DNA of 64,000 bases, taken from positions 695,782 through 759,781 of the forward strand of contig JAJVDF010000497.1 in the NCBI GenBank assembly GCA_022410635.1, in the 5' to 3' direction. Below the pieces are notes generated by a model that worked only from the letters and a program-made list of their open reading frames with translations, ran no database searches and was not told the DNA's origin. A program made the translations under genes and the position numbers. Positions 11,080 to 22,959 of the stretch are shown piece by piece. Every line of letters starts with the position of its first letter. The first letter of the stretch is position 1. This stretch comes from Tretioscincus oriximinensis. Its lineage: Eukaryota; Chordata; Lepidosauria; Squamata; Gymnophthalmidae.

Positions 11080-14000
11080 ATTTTGTGAGAGGAAACATCT
11101 GGCACAAGCACACAACATGTGTATCCCAGCAGCTAGTTCCCATAGCAGTTGAATCTTATTTACAACCTGACTTTTACAGATATGGGAATGGATCTCATTC
11201 CTAAGGGAACAATTGGGGACATAATGCATGTAATTAACTACACTTTTTTTTNAAAAAAGCAGCCATTAATCTTTCTCTTACCTTGAAGAAGGGTTTTTGG
11301 ATTTCATATTAAAGCTATTCATATTAAAACACACAAAGGCAGTAGTACAGGTACTAAAATAAGACTTGGAGTTTTAAACATCTAATTGCTGCAATTTATT
11401 AAGGAAACAAAACAGAGAGAAGATCTTTCCCGGCTTCTGCCATATCCAAGGGGATTAATTTGTCACTCTTCAAAAACAACTCATTGGAGGAATACCCTCT
11501 TTGATGCTTTATTCTCACATTAATTAGAAGTAATAAGAACACTAGATACACTTGGCGTTTAAAAATTAGGANCAATAAATCTGCCATACATCTCAAGGGG
11601 TGGGAGATGCAACATGGATGTGAGTAAAGACAGAGGACACATTAAAAATGAATCTGATTTCTTTCCAAGCGAAAGTCTCATAAAAGGAGGTTTCAAAAAT
11701 AAACTCAAAAATCATTAACAACAACATTTATAACATCCCTTTTCTCCAAAGGGGCGGCTCTCATAGCTTTTGTCGCTTTCTCAACAACAGACACTCTGTG
11801 AAGTAGGCGGGGTTGAGAAAGGTCTAAAGAACTGTGAATGGCTCAAGGTCCCCAAGCTGGAGGAGAGTGGAATTGAGTCCAACACAAACACTTTAACCAT
11901 TAACTGTCATTTTAAAAAGTTTCATATCCAGTGACGGAATGGTATGAATCACAAACAAACCATTTTCCCTGTGGTTTTCCAAGTAAAACATGTATACTAT
12001 TATAATTTACACACATGGGAAAATATGCTTGGAATCATTGCACTGGCTAATAAACCACACTAGCAAGCATAGTAGGAGCATCCCTTTCACATACTGGTAC
12101 GATCTAAGGGAGACCTCCGATGGGGAGATTCCTTCTGCACAAGTGTGCAAAAAGGTAGCTCCTTATACATTTGGCCAGTGTGAAATCACCCATTGTTTCT
12201 TCTGTTATGAAATGCTGCCGGGTCCCTTTGATTTACACAATTAATATACTTGTTGAAAAATGCCCCATAGATGCACTCCCATTTGTATCTGTCATTTCAG
12301 TTACATCATTACATAAAGGAAATATGTGTACATTGGCAATACATTTGCACATAATTTGTTGCTTCCTTATAATGCATCTATTAACATAGTTACTGATCTC
12401 TATGTTGCAAACTTGCTATTGGAAACGATTGCTTCAGATTCTGTTACTCTTTCACTATTACAGCCAAATGGGTGTGCTAAATGCAAATGCCNTAGATCTG
12501 TAGCAGACGCTTTCACACAGCAAGCTTTCAGTGCCCAAGGCAGATTGTAAAAACCATATGTGATCTCCACACTGCATTTTTGCCCAAAATGTCCACATAN
12601 ACTATTTCTCCTCATCCTAGAAAATCCCGTGAAAGACAATCCCGTGAAATTTTAGTCACCCTCATACATGTTAAAATTCGCAATGTGTGGGGAAAGTGCC
12701 TAATGCAGCCACCACGGGTACAACAACTAACCAGGAAGTAAATACTGGGCTTCCTCAACACTCCTGTACTGGTGTGTGAGACAATTAACAGCATGTAACT
12801 ACTGAGCATGATCAGTATGCGATTCTGCATTGCCTTGTGCTAGAATCTTCTCATGGTATCCTGGTCATTCTGTTCAAGGGCTGCACACAGGAAGGCTTCT
12901 CATCTCTGTGGCTCCAGGCAAACACATTTTGGAATACATCAGAAAAAGAATATTCTGGGGAGAAAGGACCTTTTTTTAAGGGTGCGAAAACTACATTAAC
13001 ATGTAAAGTGGAGCCATCATGATGATACTACCATTGCAGTAGCAAAACCTTGTGTGCCCTCAGCCTAAGAGCACAATAAAAANTATGTGACTATTTATTT
13101 ACCTAGTTAAATTTGCCTATGTGTATTCTCTGTTACAGTGTGGCTCTTTTGAACTAAACGCCATTTCTTCTCTTTTCTGTCTGGAGACTACATAGGTGAC
13201 TGCATGAACTGACTAATCAGTCAACAAGACCAATTTTTTCTATTAATATAGAAAATGTCAGAGCTTAGACTAACAGCTCAACAGCCCCTTAGTAACAGTG
13301 ACAGGAAAGAAAATGGCAGCTTTCCAGCCAAACTGAGTCAGCTGGTTTAGGGATCTGGTAAACACTTTAAAGTGTATAATTCTCATCTCAGATCTGTTTC
13401 CTAACTGAAAAACTTTGATAACGACTGCTCCAGATTTTGACAGCTTGTGATGCTTTCTAAACTAAAGCTGGAAATACAATTCCCAACTTCTTTTGCAAAT
13501 GCAGTTTATAGAAAATCACGTAAAATACTTGAATTATCATAGACTTCTGAAGTGGATTCAGTCCCCTACTTTTAGCCACATTGATTATTATCTCTTTGAA
13601 TTCCTTCCTTCTTTCCCATATTTATCATCTCTGGGCCTTCCAGTTGATTGTCTGCTGACCAAAGCAGTAATCTTCTTTGTTTTGCTGCAGCTTTCTTCAT
13701 GGTAGTTTTGGGTAATGCCAATAAAAATTAAAGACATTAGAAGACACCAAAAGAAATTATTTGTAGTGTCCACAGAATGTCCACCTTGTATCACTGCCTT
13801 GGAAAAACACTTGCCTGTACAGAAGAAATTGGCATGAAGAGAGCTCCCCCTTGTGTATGAAAGCACAACAACGCGTAACATTGGAGATATGTAGCTAACT
13901 CATAATTTGGGTCTTTCTCATAAAAGGCACCGGACATTGGATCTTGATTGGGGACAAACTTCCTAAGCTTAAAATATGTTACTCCTCCACCATGTACAAA

Positions 14001-14165
14001 GTAATCATGTACAAAATTTGGCTTTCTCTAGGAAAAGTTGAAAATANATTGCTTGAAATCTCTAGAAAATTAACACTATCATTAGACATTACTAAATTAA
14101 ACGCAACAATAGTGTAATGTACCTTTCTATATCTTCTTGTCATAGCGATACCTTGATCTCCTCAC
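11080..14165. other. Intergenic DNA, no gene recognised
   Basis: Three kilobases with no recognisable exon, RT, transposase or SINE. An N at 11252 lies in a T-run/A-run junction, as at other sites, and is probably an assembly artefact. Confidence 0.5.
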
Positions 14166-14169
14166 AACT

Positions 14170-14258
14170 TAAGCCCTAGTCACACTTACGTTTTAGTTGA
14201 TGTATTCACTTGCTTTAAAATGAAATGAAACTGTACTAAGGGTGTGACCAGGACCTTA
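14170..14258. mobile_element. Small MITE with imperfect inverted repeats
   Basis: The left end 'taagccctagtcacactta' and the reverse complement of the right end 'taaggtcctggtcacaccc' match at most positions. The internal part is AT-rich. A related pair may lie at 31705-31843. Confidence 0.5.
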
Positions 14259-14505
14259 GCATATCTTTCAACACTGGATACTAGAGAATTTCCCACTAAA
14301 AATAGTGTTCTCAGTTGCATGGAATATTAGCCAATATTCTTCTGGTTTTAGGCCTTGATCACATACTTATTTTATGCCTTTTTCTGCCCTGAACCTTAAT
14401 CCATGCTTTCTTTCCAGGTTTAACCAGTCTAAGCTCACGAATGAAAATGCTTTAAAAATAAGTGTGCATCTCAGAAACAATGGCTTTCTTCTTTGCCAGA
14501 ACAAT

Positions 14506-14884
14506 GAAGAAGAAGAAGAAGAAGAAGAAGAAGAAGAAGAAGAAGAAGAAGAAGAAGAAGAAGAAGAAGAAGAAGAAGAAGAAGAAGAAGAAGAAGAAGA
14601 NNNNNNNNNNNNNNNNNNNNNNNNNNNNNNNNNNNNNNNNNNNNNNNNNNNNNNNNNNNNNNNNNNNNNNNNNNNNNNNNNNNNNNNNNNNNNNNNNNNN
14701 NNNNNNNNNNNNNNNNNNNNNNNNNNNNNNNNNNNGAAGGAGAAGGAGAAGGAGAAGGAGAAGGAGAAGGAGAAGGAGAAGGAGAAGGAGAAGGAGAAGG
14801 AGAAGGAGAAGGAGAAGGAGAAGGAGAAGGGGAAGGGGAAGGAGAAGGAGAAGGAGAAGGAGAAGGAGAAGGAGAAGGAGAAGG
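14506..14884. repeat. GAA / GAAGGA microsatellite with assembly gap
   Basis: An uninterrupted (GAA)n runs from 14506 to 14600, followed by about 115 Ns (14601-14715) and then (GAAGGA)n with two GGGGAA interruptions to 14884. The repeat unit differs on the two sides of the gap, so the true length and structure are unknown. It directly abuts the 3' tail of the minus-strand SINE at 14885-15170. Open frames here (poly-Glu, poly-Lys) are low-complexity artefacts. Confidence 0.95.
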
Positions 14885-15170
14885 TTCTTATACCCTGCTT
14901 TTCTCACCTTTTAAAGGGTCTCAAAGCGGCTTACAAGGATATTGTTGCCTGAAGACTTACATTCTATCTTCCCCACTAGGCTATGGTGGGTCCCATGTAT
15001 CTACTTGCAGTCAGTTGTAATTTCCTGCAATTCATGCTTTCAAATAGGTGGGTTGGCTAGAGCTACAGGCTAGTGGAAGATGTTCACCCCTCCCCATGTC
15101 TGACACAGGGCTTCGAAACCCGATCTCCCAGATGAGAGACCGTTTCCTTAGCGACTGAGCTATCCATGGT
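14885..15170 (-). mobile_element. tRNA-derived SINE with pyrimidine-rich tail
   Basis: Read on the minus strand: 'accatggatagctcagtcgc' (A-box like), then 'gggtttcgaagccctg' (B-box like, GGTTCGA type), a body with 'ccactagcctgtagctctag', and a 3' part 'cttgtaagccgctttgagac' and 'gagaaaagcagggtataaga'. It continues directly into a (CTT)n tail. The same body occurs at 31296-31507. A tRNA-like head with a LINE-like 'taagccgc..gggtataa' tail fits a LINE-mobilised SINE. Confidence 0.85.
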
Positions 15171-15417
15171 ATGTAACATTATCTGGCTGATACTCACATT
15201 GGTTTGACAACATAACTATTGTTAAACAATGGATCTAATTCCTTCCATGTGTGAGAGACACACACTCTAGCGTGCATATTGATAATATATATAGTGTAAA
15301 GGTTGAACGTTATTTTTTACCACTTGTGTTATCCAGGACATAAAANGTTATCCTTTCTTTAGCCCTGAGCAGTAGAAAGGTTGTAGGATATGCACATACT
15401 CATGCATGCATACACTC

Positions 15418-15881
15418 TAGGGTTGCCATACGTCCCGGTAAAGCGGGACAATCCCGGTTTTCAGTTAAAATCCCGGCTTTTTACATTCCCCGATGCTACA
15501 TCAGGGAATGTAAAAATGCAGGATTTTAAAGGCAAAGCAGCCGTCAGAGGTGACGGCTGCAGCCCGAGCAACGCTTTCCGGGGTCCTGGAAGGGACCTCG
15601 GAGCATGCTGTAGCTGCTTCAATGCTGGAGGCGGAGTCATGCAAAGCGCGGTAACTCGCCTCCAGTAGAGCAAAAACGCCTGGGTTTGTGACAGGAGGGC
15701 ACCTCTGTTCTCCTGTCAATAACCCAGTTATTTTTCTTCTGCTGGAGGTGAGTTGGCGCTAGCTGGCGCACGAAAACCCGCCTCCAGAATTGGAGCAGCT
15801 ACGCGCACACGCGCGCACACGGACACTCNTGGTGAGACAGGCAGAAGAGAGGTATTGGGCTGCCAAAATATGGCAACCCTA
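15418..15881. mobile_element. 464-bp hAT MITE with intact 8-bp target duplication
   Basis: The left terminus 'tagggttgccatacgtcccg' and right terminus 'aaaatatggcaaccctaa' are inverted. The exact 8-mer atacactc occurs at 15410-15417 and 15882-15889. TAGGG-type ends plus an 8-bp duplication define the hAT superfamily. Internally there are paired 'cattccc..gatg' / 'catcagggaatg' and two 'ctcgcctccag'/'cgcctccagaa' motifs. There is no transposase, so it is non-autonomous. Confidence 0.9.
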
Positions 15882-16597
15882 ATACACTCACATTAGTATC
15901 TGCTTTGTCTGGGCAATAAAAAGAATACAATAATATTAACAAAACAATGAAATCAAAACTGATGTTATGATTATATAAGGTCTGATGCCACTGCTCCAGC
16001 AAGGGATTCACATAGCACCTAAGAGACCAACAAGAGAAAGTTGGGCAACCTGAGCTTTCATGGACAAGTTTATTTCTTCAGTAATACCAATGCTGGAACA
16101 AGGTTACCAGATATGGTACCATTCATCAAACTCAACTTAAACCAGTACTTAATGGATTATGTTTAAAGCAAGTATTTTGTTCTCCTTAAACACACTGTCT
16201 CCTTCTCTCTCTTTTGGAAGAAGATGAAATATGTGACATACATGGGAAGGAATCTGATAAAAAAAATGTATCTTTTGACTAGGCCTGTTTCTTTCATGTG
16301 TATTGTTTAACTCAATAATTCATTGCATGTTTACATTTATGCGTGTATGCAACCTCCTCAGAGTTTAACACGGCATGCTTTTAATTCCCTGTATCAGTTT
16401 CCGGTATCAAAAAGAACAGTAAGCAAATGTGAAGAAATTATGTGATATGTGGATGGATATCTGTGATTAAACATTTTTATATCTCATCTCTGAGCTCGTT
16501 GCAGGTTTCACTGGCAATGTGAAAATGTGGGCAAACACACCAAACCCTAGCATTTGGCTTTCCAATTATTTTTTAACGCTATGCAAAATAATTGGTT

Positions 16598-17000
16598 GTA
16601 ACTTAGTGGTAGAACATACTGCCTGGAGAATTGAGGGTTACCAGTTCAATCCCTTGAGGCTTCTGAGAAGAAGGTAATTACAAACCACTTTTGTATCTCT
16701 GTCAAGAAACTGCATAGAGGTAGGCTGACCAGATGACCCCTTTTTTGGGGGGTGGAAACCTGGTTTGGGGGTGCCTCCTGGCTTTTGCTGAGGATTTTTT
16801 TTTTCAAAAAAAGATTTTTTTGAAAAAAAGATTATTATTTTCCTCAGCAAAAACCGGGAGGCACCCCAAAAACGGGGTCATCTGGTCAGCCTACATAGAG
16901 GTACCCAGGTAGCCAACCAGGAGTTGCCTTTGATTTTGTAGTACCCAACTACAACATAACCTCACCTCATATGGAGAGTATTGTTTTTTTTTAAAAAAAG
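16598..17000 (+). mobile_element. tRNA-like SINE split by a MITE insertion
   Basis: The 5' part reads 'taacttagtggtagaacata' (A-box like) and 'ccagttcaatccc' (B-box like). The body is broken at 16720 by the palindromic MITE 16721-16893 and resumes at 16902 with 'tacccaggtagccaaccagg'. The two halves join when the MITE and one copy of the 8-bp duplication are removed. The 3' limit is uncertain. Confidence 0.65.
16721..16893. mobile_element. 173-bp palindromic hAT-type MITE with 8-bp duplication
   Basis: The left end 'taggctgaccagatgacccc' is the exact reverse complement of the right end 'ggggtcatctggtcagccta'. The perfect direct repeat catagagg occurs at 16713-16720 and 16894-16901. The arms ('gtgcctcc..cttttgctgagga' and its complement) make almost the whole element a hairpin. 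A second copy is at 19511-19680. Confidence 0.92.
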
Positions 17001-17044
17001 CCATTTTACCTGATTGCAATGTAGAACCCAACAGGAAGGCTAAA

Positions 17045-17360
17045 GTCCTTGTTCCTCTTGATGGTGCAGAGGTTAAAACTATGGCCTTTCAAGAGAGAAG
17101 TTGATGTTTGTGGGCCCATACATCTGCCATAGAGAGATTTTAGTGGCCTCTACCTAGCTTCAGCCAACCTAGCTGTTCAAAAGCAAACATTTGTAAGAAG
17201 ATGAATAGATACCATTGCAAATAGATAAATGAGTACCACCACAATGTGGTGGGGAAAATAGAATGTAAGACTTTGGGCAAAAATAGCTTGTAAGCCGCTT
17301 CAGGTAAGAAAAACAGGGTACAGAAATTCAATTCTTCTCCTTCTTCCTCCTCCTTCTCTA
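17045..17360 (+). mobile_element. Diverged SINE with LINE-like 3' end and TTC-rich tail
   Basis: Shares 'ctagct..agccaacctagctg', 'ttcaaaagcaaaca', 'aatagaatgtaagac', 'ttgtaagccgcttcaggtaa' and a (TTC)-rich tail 'ttcttctccttcttcctcct' with the SINEs at 14885 and 31296. The head is eroded. Confidence 0.65.
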
Positions 17361-18695
17361 GACAGTGAATGAGCCCATTAGAGTAATTAGGGTATCCAAA
17401 TCGTCATGAACTCTAATGAAGGAGAAAATTTATCAGAGGGTGAGGTAACTTGGAACGCCAATATCCCTGTCCAGTTTCATCAAGTGTTGAAGAAACATTT
17501 TTCCTCCTTTATGGCATTTTGTTTCTTAAAGCAATTACTAGGAATAGTTCTGCTGAAGGGGAGAACATGTGCTGTTTCTTGCGTCACCTTTCAACAAAGA
17601 AGAGGGAAACAATGCCATGGTGTGTATACATTCTAATTCTTTTCTCCCTAAGGCAGAGAGGAAGCAGGTAGGAAAATAACTTTAAATTGCTAGTCTGGCA
17701 AGAGGCTGACATGAATCTTTCCTTTGGAGTAAATCAGTACAACATGAAGGAAGTCCATGCTACCCTTTTGATAAACAGCTCTTCATTTGCATACAGTTGT
17801 TACTTTTATTCCCCTCCCCACAGTCATTTTAAACAAAATACTGTTTCACTCCTTTCTTTGTAAGAAAGGGACACAGTCTCTTCCTCTCTCTCCCTTTTTT
17901 TAGAAATCTAAAAAGAGATTTAGACCTAATTAAATTTATGCTGCCTAGAGAGATATGTCAAAATCCATGCCACTGGGTTTCAAAGGGAAATGAAGTTGAT
18001 CTGATTAACAAACCACTTAACATGTAAACATAGGGCTTTAGGTTCCACAATCAGTAGCTGATAGTTCAGAATTTCAGGGGGAAAAACCCTCTTTGTTTCC
18101 TCTCTTCTGACACCAGGGGCAGAAAATCCCCTAAAAAGGCATAACTCTGAAAAATAGGTATGGCCAAGTTTAAAAGGGGAGGGAACTTAAAACAAAATAA
18201 TGTAATATTCCCCCACACGCACACTTCCAAAGTGGCCATGTATATAAATAATGCCATACTGTTCAGTTCGCTCAGATGTTGCTTCAAAAATTTGTTGATG
18301 TTGCAACTCTCATTCTTTTACTAATAAAAAAAAACCTGCATCCAATTTGTGTGTTATTCTGACGAAATGGTTTGAAGCTAGAGAAAACGAGGAGTTTGAA
18401 AATGAGGGATTGTTCCCTAGAAGAAATGAAGTGCTATCACTGAAATCTTTATTTGTGTGAAAAGAAAAAGCTAGAACGTTACCTCAGAATTCAAGATTAC
18501 AACATCAGTGGGACATAATGTAAATCCATTCTAGTGGTGAAACATCAGAAGCCATAATCCTTTTTCAAAGACCTTTTGTTATTTTAATGTCTGACAAATT
18601 ATGCTTTAAAAAAAAAAAAAAAGTGAAGGGGAAGGTAGAGAGAAGGAAAACACTTAAATTTAAGAGGTTTCTTTTACTTTAGAAATAGTAGTTTT
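17361..18695. other. Intergenic DNA, nothing recognised
   Basis: No exon or repeat family was recognised. A pyrimidine-rich run lies near 17875-17905. Confidence 0.5.
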
Positions 18696-18699
18696 GCTG

Positions 18700-19110
18700 T
18701 GTATAAAGTTTTAATTTTCTGAAACCAATAGCATCAGCAATGCGGCCAAGAATTAACACAAGAGCAGGGCGATTGCATTTCAAAAGGTTTCACTACAAAG
18801 ATGCCCCAAAAGATTTTTTGTATCATGTTGTTATGGCAACTTCTCCTTTAAAAAGCACTTAAATTTAGAAAAGCCTTTGTTTTATTGATGATAATTTGGA
18901 AACAACTGTTAAGTTGTTTCTGTTAAGATATATTTTATCCATTAATAGTTGTACAATTTGTATATTTGGAAAAATAAACGTTAAGATCAACCGTTGTTTT
19001 GTTACTTTTAAAAAGAGATCCTTTCTAAAAGCAGTAAAAATGACTTCAACTTGGTTAGTCTCCTGGCGACCAATGAGAGTTCAGTTAATTGCTGTGTAGT
19101 TGAACCAAGT
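18700..19110. promoter_or_regulatory. Candidate conserved non-coding element
   Basis: Complex, non-repetitive sequence with motifs such as 'gcggccaagaattaacac', 'gttgttatggcaac', 'ttattgatgataatttgg' and 'tctcctggcgaccaatgaga' (inverted CCAAT: ATTGG). It has no coding frame. Support is composition only. Confidence 0.3.
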
Positions 19111-19510
19111 TATTCTAATATAAAGGAAAGTGGGATTGGTACAGTGTTGCAAAGAAACCTGTCAGTAAAGCCTTTTGGGTGAAGGGGGAAGGAAACCTTG
19201 AATTAATTAGTGATAGCAAGAATTTTCTACTCTTTTAAGCTCTGAGAAACTCAGCAGAATAACTAGAGACACTTAAAAAATGGAATCTTTTTGAGAAGGA
19301 AAATGTTTTCCTATAGTTCAATAGGACTGAACACAAACAAATTCATTTCTAAAGTAGATCACGACATTTTGGCCAAGATGGAGCTAGCCAGTGTCGCACA
19401 GTAGAAAAGGAAAAGGGTGAAGGATTGAGGTTCTGTAGAACTTCACCTTAGATTTTTCTGAATTTCATTTTGATCAATTGTGGATCAAAATGTGACTTGA
19501 AAGGAAGAAG

Positions 19511-19680
19511 GGGGCTGACCAGATGACCCCTTTTGGGTGGGGTGGAAAACCAGTTTTGGGGTGCCTCCCAGTTTTTGTGAGGAATTTTTTTTATAAAAAA
19601 AATTTCCTCAGCAAAAACTTGGAGGCACCCCCAAACCGGGTTTTCAACCCCCCCCCAAAAAAGGGGTCATTAGGAGACCT
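19511..19680. mobile_element. Second copy of the palindromic MITE
   Basis: The left end 'ggctgaccagatgacccctt' and arms 'ggggtgcctcccagtttttg' / 'caaaaacttggaggcacccc' match the element at 16721-16893. The right terminus is degraded ('ggggtcattaggagacct') and the duplication is lost, so this copy is older. Confidence 0.85.
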
Positions 19681-19684
19681 TAGA

Positions 19685-22335
19685 TCTCTCTGAGTTGTAT
19701 TTTGATGTATTTTGAATAAAAATGTGACTTGAAGAAATCAAAAACAAAAACCAGTTTGATATTCTACTCTACTTGCACCAATGGCAATATCACAAGAGTC
19801 CACATGATACTATTGATACTTCCAGTTCATTTAACTAAAAGTAATGGAAATGTAAGGGAGGTAGAAGTGACGGTTATAGACTTCTGAAAGTATGGCTATA
19901 TCCAAACCTGGGATAAAACATGTAATTATGATTGGGAATGTATCTGTTGTATAGGCGTGAGAACCCTCTTTATTCTATTCAGAGAAAATCCAGTTCTCAA
20001 TATGGATTTTCCTAGAACAATGCAAAGACGTTCCTTTCTGGAAATTCAGCAATGTGATTCTTACTGTATAAAATATCTCCCTGCAGATATGTATGGTTGA
20101 ATCTAAAAAAGAGCACCATGCATTGAGCCACAGTAATACCGTAATTTGTGTATCAACCTGTACCACCTCACACAGTGCAGAAGAAGGTACTTGTCCTGTA
20201 CTCTGGCAACTGTACAATTATTCCACATGACGTTTATGCAGAATATTGTGGAAAAAATAGAATGTTGTAAAGCCATTGTGAAGCTATTCAGCAGCTTCCA
20301 AACTTAGCATTGAGCAGACTTGCCTGCATTTGATCAAAGAGAAAAGATTATTTACAACCGAATGCTCTGATCATGTCATACGAATTAACAGTTTCACATC
20401 TGTATCATAACATATGTTATCTCTTTACTAAAATGGTTCAACCAGTTGAATGCTGTTGAACATTGTTACAGCTAATCTAGATCATATTGGTTCAAAATTT
20501 CACGTAAAAATGCATGCATTTAAAGTTATACATGCATTGTGTGTGTGTATGTGCATGAGTATATATATATATATGTTCACATATCCTCTGATGTTCCCTA
20601 TGGTATCATTTTTTNAAAAAAAAAATATGGTGTTACAACTCAGCATTTATTGAATGGTTTTGGGGGGACTCAATAAACATGCCTCTTCCTGCAAAACTTT
20701 AGCTTCTCTGAATTTTCCCTGCCAGTGCATAAGAGCTGAAAAGTTTTTTTTTTAAAAAAATTGTTTTAGGTTATATTATTATTATTGTGATTGACTCTGG
20801 AACCTTTGGATGAAGGCAGGATATAAATTCTTAGAAATGGAATTTTTTTCTCATTACATAATGCTCAGTAACAGCTGGTGATAACTGTGAGTGGGCGAAG
20901 TCACTAAAAGGAAGTGACTGAAGATCAGAACTGATAAAAAGAAAGATAGGCTACAGTGGTAGGTAAGCAGCCCTATAAAAATTGGCATCACTGAGCTTAA
21001 AAAATTATGACACATTAAACAGTCCCACCTTGAAGACTACACAAAAAAGGAAGAATGAACTTGAACTCTGAGCATTTCTGTGCTGGTTTTTCCCCCCAGG
21101 ATATATCTTGGAGTAGTGGACTGGAATCTGAATGCTTGTGGATCCAAATCCCTATTTGGTGATATATTCCAGAATAAGGTCAAGTGCAGAAAAGGCTTGA
21201 GTTATCGCCTGTAGTGTCTGTTTTGCCTTTAAGGGTCAGTAACCCAGCTAATACTCAGCATATCTACTTCTTTTGTGTTTTTAAACTGACACTTCTTTTT
21301 TAAAAATAATATTTCTACAGAAGTATAATTATTAAAAAGAAAAAGAAACTAACCCACCTCCCCCACAAGATAATATTTTTAGTAGGCTTTCCTTATAGAT
21401 ATTAAATTTTGAACGGAAAGGGACATCGGTCTCGTCTCTGTGGCTTTTCTTAGTTCTTCCAGCCTGCTGAACCTGATTTAGCTGAGCTGACAGCAGCACA
21501 AAAGCAGTGGAAAATACCAGCTCTGTGGCTTCTCCAACTGTCTTCAAATGTTGCTGCCTGTTTCAAGCCTAGAGGACTTTGATTGATGTTCTCTTTTATC
21601 CAAATAGCCTGGGTAATATTTGGATATCCGAACCTTATACACAGGATTTCTGAATTAAGTATATTTAGACAAGTAAGGTGATGCTTCTTTCTTTTTAGGG
21701 CAAACTAAATATTGTGATGTAGCATATTAAGTGCTTGACTTTAGCAGAATTCTTCAATGAGCTTTTTAATATTTTTTAACATATTTGTGAAGTTCAAATC
21801 AGTGTCTAACATCACTATTCGCATTTTCTCTCTTTTTTTCCTTGAAAAAAATTATGTTGAAAACAGGTTCTGTAAATCTCCTGTGTTTTTATATAAAATC
21901 TTCATTCCTCCCTCCCTCCCTTTTCCTAATACAATTTTACCAACTAAAAACNAAAAACAGTCCCCAAAGAACAGTCTGCCTAAGTTTCTTCAAGTCCTGT
22001 TCAAAGTATTATCATTAAAATAGCTCTTGGGCCTCAAATATCTTATACAGACTTGCTTGAACATAAGATCTGGCACTGGTGCCCTCTTGCTTATACTGGC
22101 CCCATCAGCAGTTAAAGGGGTTGAGNGGTTTCTCAGAGACAATGTCAGTCACTTTCATTTTATGGATTTGATAAAGATATACCTCTTTACTGTGGAATTT
22201 GGCTGAAAGACTAGCGTTCCTCAAGCAGGCACACTATAATTTTTTTGACTGATGTGTTTATCTTATAGTTATTACTGTTCTTATGTTATTGGATTTTTCA
22301 GATTTTCTATTTGAAATCTTCAACTATAACCTGAG
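19685..22335. other. Intergenic DNA with short simple repeats and one LINE-end remnant
   Basis: There is a GT/AT tract at 20535-20575. A remnant at about 20770-20840 ('tggaacctttggatgaaggc', 'aggatataaattc') resembles L2/CR1-type 3' ends. No gene was recognised. Confidence 0.5.
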
Positions 22336-22336
22336 A

Positions 22337-22407
22337 TGAGAGACAGACAGATAGATGGATAGATAAAATGATAGACAGAATGATAGAACGACAGACAGAC
22401 AATATAT
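22337..22407. repeat. GATA/GACA simple repeat
   Basis: Degenerate tetranucleotide units (gaca, gata, gatg) run for about 70 bp. Confidence 0.85.
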
Positions 22408-22959
22408 GGCAGCAGGGTCTGGGTTTAAGGGGTATTGGAGTGTGTTTGGGACAGGACTGTAAATTATTTTCTTGATTTGAAATTTTGGATTATGGCAAAC
22501 CTAGTATTGGACAATCTTGGATTAATTAATTCAGATCCAGCTCCATTCTTGTATGAAGTACGAATCCTCATCCAGAAATATACGCAAAATATGCTAGGGC
22601 CAGGAGTGAAATCATTGTCACTCAGCTTCCAGCACCTACTTCTGGAAAGTGGGCTGCAAGTGACATCAAAGAACCATCGTGTGAGGAGAACATCAAATGT
22701 ATGAGATTTTTGGGTTCTCACTATGAGATTTCTGAATGGAAAGCTCCTAGCACTGGGTGATCCAGGCTTAAAAAAACCTGATTCATGTGTAAAACTGATT
22801 CATGTGCCCAAAACATGAATGCTGAAGTCAACTAGAAGAAATAAGCACCTGAGGCCAAGGTCTTTCTTTACTTACCTGCCTTTAGTTAGAATCAGTGGAT
22901 CTGGAATAGTCACATTACTGTTGAAATCTGCATTTTGAAGTCAGGCTACAATATCTGGA

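Noticed and set aside
14374..14952. Long open frames of poly-Glu, poly-Lys or poly-Leu
   Set aside because: They are translations of the GAA/GAAGGA microsatellite and the N gap, not genes.
15120..15170. Possible tRNA gene on the minus strand
   Set aside because: A- and B-box-like motifs are present but no cloverleaf with anticodon arm and acceptor stem closes; it is continuous with a SINE body and tail found elsewhere in the window.
16600..16660. Possible tRNA gene on the plus strand
   Set aside because: Promoter-like boxes only; no acceptor stem pairing, and the sequence continues as a SINE.
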